NCBI GenBank assembly: GCA_018806915.1
Contig: JAGKQI010000092.1
Coordinates: 224,501 to 288,500, forward strand
Source: Phytophthora colocasiae
Lineage: Eukaryota; Oomycota; Peronosporomycetes; Peronosporales; Peronosporaceae
Direction: 5' to 3'
DNA: 64,000 bases
Position numbers and translations under genes: made by a program. Below, in pieces: positions 58,494 through 64,000 of the stretch; position 1 is the stretch's first letter; each line of letters starts with the position of its first letter. The notes beneath the pieces were generated by a model. The model was not told the DNA's origin. It did not search any database and saw only the letters and a program-made list of their open reading frames with translations.

Positions 58494-61400
58494 TTACATC
58501 TCGAATATCTGTCGGTAGACAATATTCTGTGTGTACACTCCATCGGCGTCCACCTGGTCAGGATACTCGATCATCACCTTGAGTCTCGACCGCGCTGTCA
58601 CTCTCGATAACGCCACGTACAGCTGTCCGTGTGAGAAGCAAGGAGTCGCCAAGTATAGTCCGAGATTTTGTACCGTTTGTCCTTGGGCCTTGTTGATTGT
58701 CATCGCAAACGCTGGTTGCACTGGGAACTGCTTACGACGTAGACGGAAGGGGAACTCACGCGTGTCCCCGTCACTGAGGAACACAATCCGCGGAATGAAC
58801 ACATGCTGGCCGTGGCGTTCCCCTGTCATGATGGTCGCATGGATCACGTGGAGGTTTCAGCTCCACAACACGGAGGCGCGTTCCGTTGCACAGTCCAAGA
58901 TTTGGATTCAGGTTGCGCATCATCATGATCGGCGCACCCTTCTTCAAAGTTAGTTTGTGCGGCGGGATTCCGTTCATATTCACTGAATGCAGGAGTTCAG
59001 GCTCAAAGTAATCAGCGTCACCGTCATTATCCACTGAATCGTTGGACAAATACTCCTGGGCGTCACCTTCCAGCTTCTGAGAAACAGCTTCGTTGATACG
59101 CTGCACGATCATGTTCGTAGTCGTCAATATCGTTCGATTGGCAAAGTACTCATCCGTGGCGATCTCAGGGTTATTAATGTCTGCATACATCTCGTCAATG
59201 ATGCGTCGCATGCCTCTGGGAGTGGTGCCAGGCCGAACCTCTTCATCTTCTTCTTCCGGCTCTTCCTCCGGTTCGATCTCAATCAACATGTCGTTCGGGA
59301 TCTTGATGAAGTCTGGTCCAAGTCCAGCATTCACTTGGTGCCTTCCTTCGCCCACTTGAAGGAGAAACTCAGAGAATGCTGCCAGTTCTTCCGCTGTCGT
59401 TTCATTCGCAGCCGACCTCACACGCATGTTCTCCGTAAGATGAACTTGTTCGAATTTGCTCCACAACTCCGAAGACTTTAGACACGCGTCGATGGTATCG
59501 GCAGGCGTTCCCTGCAGTACCACTGGTAGAATTTGTCTGAAATCTCCTGAAAGGACGACCACTTTCCCGCCAAATGGTTCATCGATGTCCAAGATATCCC
59601 GTAGCGAACGGTCCACAGCCTCAAAAGCGTGACGATGGGCCATCGGAGCTTCGTCCCAGATAATTAAACTGGCCATCTTGATAAGTTCCTTCAGGGCGGA
59701 GTTCTTATTGATCGCACACGTAGACTCCGCATTCAGCTTTAGCGGGATTCGAAAGGTAGAATGTGCAGTGCGACCACCCATTAGTAGAAGTGCGGCAATT
59801 CCACTCGAAGCTACCGCAATGGCAATTTTCCCAGACAAACGAACTTTTGCCAGGATGTGCTTGAGCAAGGTTGATTTTCCAGTACCACCAGGTCCATCCA
59901 GAAAAAATAACTTGTTGCCTTCTGAAGATCCATCGACAGCCGCCATGACTTTCGCGTAGATAGCTTGTTGACCTTCATTAAGTCCATCCTCATGCTCCAC
60001 AATTTCTTGAAGCGTGTGATAGTCATACGCCATGGTCTCGCGGTCAATCAAACTGTTGTTGGTCTGGAGTGCGTCTCGAAGAAGCAGCTCAGGAAATCGG
60101 CAAGTTGTGGAAGGTCAAACTCATGTACCGCTTTCCCACTCGCTTGAAGCAACTCGTTCAGACTCTTGAGCGTGTTAAACATCACCACGTCGTCCCTCGC
60201 TTGGCCTTCCATGGCGCGGAATCGACGGTGGAAATCCTCAGACAATGCTCCGTAGTAATTATCCCATAGCTGACGCACCTGCCCAACCTGAGAGTATACT
60301 AACAGCGTAGCAAATAGCTGACGCAGTTGATACGCCATCTGGAACGTCGCGGCTTCCTCCATACAGGCTGCCCACTCCTCATCATTCTCGAGATATCCTA
60401 GACGTAACGCGGCATCCTTATACGATCCACATACGACGTTTTCCACAGTCCGGATATCCTGGAAAGAAGTAGGTCCTTTGCGATGGCATAGCAAGACGCG
60501 TAAGTAGAACCTCTCCTCATCTCGCGGAGACACGTGAATCATTCGTCCTAGTGCAGCTTGATACTTTTTGCGGCGGACCCATATCTTGTGTTTGTCCCAT
60601 CTAAAGTACTTCGGCACATCCTGATACACAATTGTCTTCGCTACCTGGTCTTCGGGCGCTCTACTCGCACATATGTCGAAGAAGGCAGTAAGCTTCGTGC
60701 GCTCACTACGATCCATAACGCGTTCCGGATCTTCGGTCTCGCGGAATACCACCATCTGCTCACCTTCGAGGTGTACCGTGAGCTGGAAAACCGCATGGGA
60801 CTTCCCTTGCACTACGTGTCCGAGGAGACGCATACACGCCTCAATGGGAGAGATGTACCTTGCGCTTAAGTATCGGATGATCTCGTTGGGTTCCCGTCTG
60901 TCGATATTACCTTCGTCTTGCACCGTCTCCACTGTAATCACAGCTCTGTCGGATCCCTTGTACACGTACTTGTAGAGATACTTCACCACTGACAGTGCTG
61001 TGCAGATTTCAATGTTGATGTGGCAGTTGTACTTGTATGAAAAGTATGGGTTGTATGGCACCACCCACTGATTCAGCGTAGCATTGTCGTACCGTCTTCC
61101 ATTGAATGTAAAAAATCCTTCCGATCGTCGTCGGCGTCTGTACTGCGAAACCGTCTTCGCTCACCCGCGTTGTCTCCACGAACGGTTTCAGGTAGCCCTT
61201 TGTACACTTGCCATCCTTCATACAGACACACGATGGATTCGCCGTGCCACAGGGCCCGTGCATCATATTCGTCATGACCGTTTCATAAAGGCCGGGGTTG
61301 GTGTCAGGATCCGGTACTTCCGCCGATACAATCTTGTCAATAATTTGCCTTGTGCGTGGCTTGTCCTCGTCCGCCAAGATGACAATGATGTGCGCATGAG

Positions 61401-63882
61401 GAAGTCCACGCTTTTGAAACTCCACCACGTAAATCCGAGCGGAAACCCGCCCAAGCACACCCTCGTCTAAGTCTTTTAAATGAGCAGCCAGCTTTTTGCT
61501 GCCATACTCTCGCGACGATGTCTGGGCGGTCTTGGGCGCTATGGTTAGGATCGCGAATCTGCTCTTGGATCTCTTCCCACTTTGGATTGCAAGTCATCGT
61601 GTCGAAGATATCTGGCTTGCCGTACTCCCTAACGATTGCCATCGAGTCTTGTTACGATTGGTACATCTGACGCGGGCTCCCTGAGTGAGAAGACGGTAAG
61701 ATGATCTTCTTCCCAACCTGATTGAGGAAGTGCCTGTTTCGGGCTCGGTCGGGGTGAGCCAGCTCTCCAGTGTCACGATCATATTCCGCCAGGAGTCCTT
61801 CGCCATCGCCCAGGATAGTCCTAGCCTCTTCCATAGCTTCGCTCAGGTACGCATCTCGCAGTCCATTGTACTGGTAAGCACGGATCTCCTTCTGGTGAGT
61901 TGCTATCCAGCGAAGTTCTTCTTGCTCGCATTTGGCTCTCTGGTCCACACAATACTGTTGGAAAAAGGCGCCCCCCTTTATGTAGAGCTGATCGGTCGTC
62001 GTCCTTTTGGAAGAGTCGATACGCGACGTGCTCACGTAGAGCCATAGCGCGTTTGTTCCTGCGCACCACATCACCTTCGTACGTATCCGTATACGTCCAC
62101 CCCAGTTCTCCATACGGAAGAAGTAGCGGGTACTGAAGGGGTCGTAGTTGGCGTTTGTTTCCCAGAGACGCATGAGATTTCTGTCTTTTGTATATACCAA
62201 GAGATCGCGAGGCTGTGCGAGGTTGCCGTCTTCAATCATAGTGACGGCCACTTCAGAAACCGTCGGCAGATTTTCCGTTCGAGGTCTCGAAGGATTGTTT
62301 TTCAGACGGAACACCAAGTCGATTGGCTGCTGCATATCGCTTTGACGCACCCTTTCGCCAAACGTGAGAAACTGCTGAGCGAACGGGTTGTACCTTTGCA
62401 TCACCCGCTCGATGTCTAACAAAGCCACAGGGTCCAGGTCTGCGAAAATCCCCATACGTCTCTCAGCTCGGCGCTCCATGTCCGGATCGACGATATAGAT
62501 CTGCGCAAACTTGGGCTGAGTCCTTTGGCCAGTTCGACGATCAATGTATGGCAACAACGAACCCATGTAGTGGCCCATAGCACCTTGAATTCGGTAGGAG
62601 TATACGCCACGTTCACCCGCGACGCTGTTGTCCTGGTTGACGTTCTGAAACCTACCCGTGTTCGGGTTTGAAGCACCGATAGACGTAAAGGCAAACGCCT
62701 GGTTGTACGCCCGTATCTGCTTTCGAAAATTGGGGTCTCCGTAAAGCTGGAGAAGTTCGTCTGGAGCCGGGGCCAGAGGTGGTAGTCTGACTTTCCCCTC
62801 GATACAGCAGGCAGACTCGCTTTCACCAGGCCACTTCCACGCGTTACAGTGACCGCACACCGTAGTGGGAGGAAGCCGGTGGCGTTTGGTGTCTTCATCA
62901 ACATCTGGACCTGTGACCATCGACGGACGGAAATCTTCATGGTTTGCAAGTGCTTTTCGATGGCGAGTGATACGTCGACGTTCTCGAACACGCTCGCGCT
63001 CCTCTTCGCGCTCTTCCTCCGTTTGTAACGCCCTTCTGATGGCGTGACGCTCTCGGTCCTGTTCTCGCTCTGCCGCACGCTGCTCCTCGTCCTGTTGCTG
63101 TCTAGCATACGATTGCCGCTCTCTGTTGCTCTCCCGCTCAACATCACGCTCCTCTGGGGTCTGGTGCTCCCTTGAACTTGCGCGACGTTGCCTGTCAAGT
63201 TCCCGCTCTGCCGCACGCTGCTCCTCGTCCTGTTGCTGTCTAGCATACGATTGCCGCTCTCTGTTGCTCTCCCGCTCAACATCACGCTCCTCTGGGGTCT
63301 GGTGCTCCCTTGAACTTGCGCGACGTTGCCTGTCAAGTTCCCGCTCTGCCGCACGCTGCTCCTCGTCCTGTTGCTGTCTAGCATACGATTGCCGCTCTCT
63401 GTTGCTCTCCCGCTCAACATCACGCTCCTCTGGGGTCTGGTGCTCCCTTGAACTTGCGCGACGTTGCCTGTCAAGTTCACGCTCTGCCGCACGCTCCTCA
63501 TCCGTCTGACGGGCACGTCGGGATGCCTGAACCACAGCATTTGCTTCGCGCTCCTCCTTGCGTTCATTCTCGTCTTGCTGGGAACGACGAATGGCCCTTG
63601 TTTCTGTGTGTTTCGTTGTCGTTCGATGTCTCGGTCTTCTAGGGAAAGTTGGGAGCGTATTTGCGCTTGGCGCTCACTGGCAATATCAAGACCAATCTGA
63701 CCCTGAAGGCCTCGTCGATTTAGCTGTTCAAGTCGGTTTCTTTCGCGATCTGCTACCACTTGTTCAGCACTTCGTTGAGCTCTCCGTTGGCGCTGGCGTT
63801 CGGCATTCCGTTGCCGCGTACGTTCGCGTTGGGAAGAGCTCATGTTTGCCCGCCGCAGCCTGGCTCTCTCTGCGTCACTCAT
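58494..63882 (-). pseudogene. RepHel of the third Helitron, multiply broken
   Basis: Pieces in order: 63882-~63540, 63535-61652, 61642-61337, 61458-61009, 61064-60048, 60051-58771, 58847-58494. Between them are several frameshifts and one in-frame TAA (61652-61654, before 'QDSMAIVREYGK'). Motifs remain: Cys finger 'CGHCNAWKWPGESESACC', HUH RGLPHAHIIVI, Tyr region VVKYLYKYVYKG, Walker A GPGGTGKST, IIWDEAPM, LSGDFRQILPV, 'MTINKAQGQTVQNLGLYL', 'YVALSRVTA'. The N-terminus may extend past 63882. It is clearly homologous to, but distinct from, the RepHel of copies 1 and 2. A Rep with this damage cannot act, so another copy must supply it. Confidence 0.88.
63071..63484 (-). repeat. 138-bp coding minisatellite, three copies
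   Basis: Exact or near-exact repeats with period 138 bp (marks at 63071, 63209, 63347), with a partial fourth at 63485. Each encodes 46 residues of Arg/Glu/Gln-rich charged helix (for example 'EHQTPEERDVERESNRERQ') in the N-terminal tail of the third RepHel. The period is a multiple of three, so the frame is kept. Confidence 0.9.
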
Positions 63883-64000
63883 CCTAAGCGCCGCAGCACT
63901 GGATGGATTCGTAGTGGGGGCATGGTTGTTCCTGTCGGAGGAACCACCGGTGCATCTACAGGGGCTACAATGGGGTCGCCTGAAACCGAAACGTTGTTTA

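Larger units (their letters stand above)
58289..64000 (-). mobile_element. Third, divergent autonomous-type Helitron (5' end outside window)
   Basis: 3' end CTAG at 58289-58292, hairpin CCGCCCGC-AAA-GCGGGCGG as in the short units, and about 100 bp of further similarity to them ('TGTGTATGTGTTAGG', 'GCTGTTCCAGCTCGCCCTACTAC'). It carries a RepHel gene of a different subfamily from copies 1 and 2. The element runs off the right edge, so length and 5' end are unknown. Its shared 3' end makes it the likely source of transposase for the short units. Confidence 0.88.

Overview
The window reads as nuclear DNA of an oomycete, most like a Phytophthora or another Peronosporales species. Reasons: compact genes 50-600 bp apart, short GT-AG introns (about 45-100 nt), an initiator-like motif of the oomycete type upstream of some genes, M96/bZIP-like and choline-transporter-like families common in oomycetes, and large Ty3/Gypsy, hAT and Helitron elements. 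No rRNA, tRNA or CRISPR was seen. The species call is inference.

Layout. 300-2432 (-): CD36/LIMP-2-like membrane receptor. 2766-15507: a 12.7-kb Ty3/Gypsy LTR retrotransposon with 577-bp LTRs that differ at two positions and a CACC target duplication. Its gag-pro-pol is cut by three in-frame stops and three frame changes, and it carries two extra genes: an intact 550-codon antisense ORF and a sense multi-membrane-segment ORF that runs into the 3' LTR. 15970-41818 is a host gene island: SLC44 choline-transporter-like protein, COP9 signalosome subunit 2, an MFS transporter, an SLC1-type symporter, an acidic repeat protein, a FANCJ/BRIP1-like helicase, a second SLC44 protein, a palmitoyl-protein thioesterase, a secreted GH19 chitinase, a six-exon coiled-coil protein, the NEDD8 E1 subunit UBA3 and two tandem M96/bZIP-like genes. 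The chitinase is broken inside its signal peptide by a complete hAT transposon (33666-35635, 8-bp target duplication CTCCGAAT).

42152-64000 is one continuous head-to-tail block of Helitrons, all in minus orientation: two nearly identical 6.43-kb autonomous copies, five short non-autonomous units (0.5-0.74 kb), then a third, divergent autonomous element that leaves the window. Each boundary joins a 3' hairpin-CTAG end directly to the next unit's 5' TC end with no host base between; one boundary (at 57553) has a mutated CTAG. The short units share their 3' hairpin and about 100 bp with the third element, which is probably their source of transposase. This mixed rolling-circle concatemer, and the Gypsy element with its antisense and LTR-overlapping genes, are the most unusual structures here.

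Functional links: CSN2 (removes NEDD8 from cullins) and UBA3 (activates NEDD8) both lie in the island, 20 kb apart. That may be coincidence. The FANCJ-like gene has a perfect E2F-type site just upstream of its start. Several frameshifts in the mobile elements are one-base changes, some in short homopolymers, so sequencing error should be excluded before calling those copies dead.
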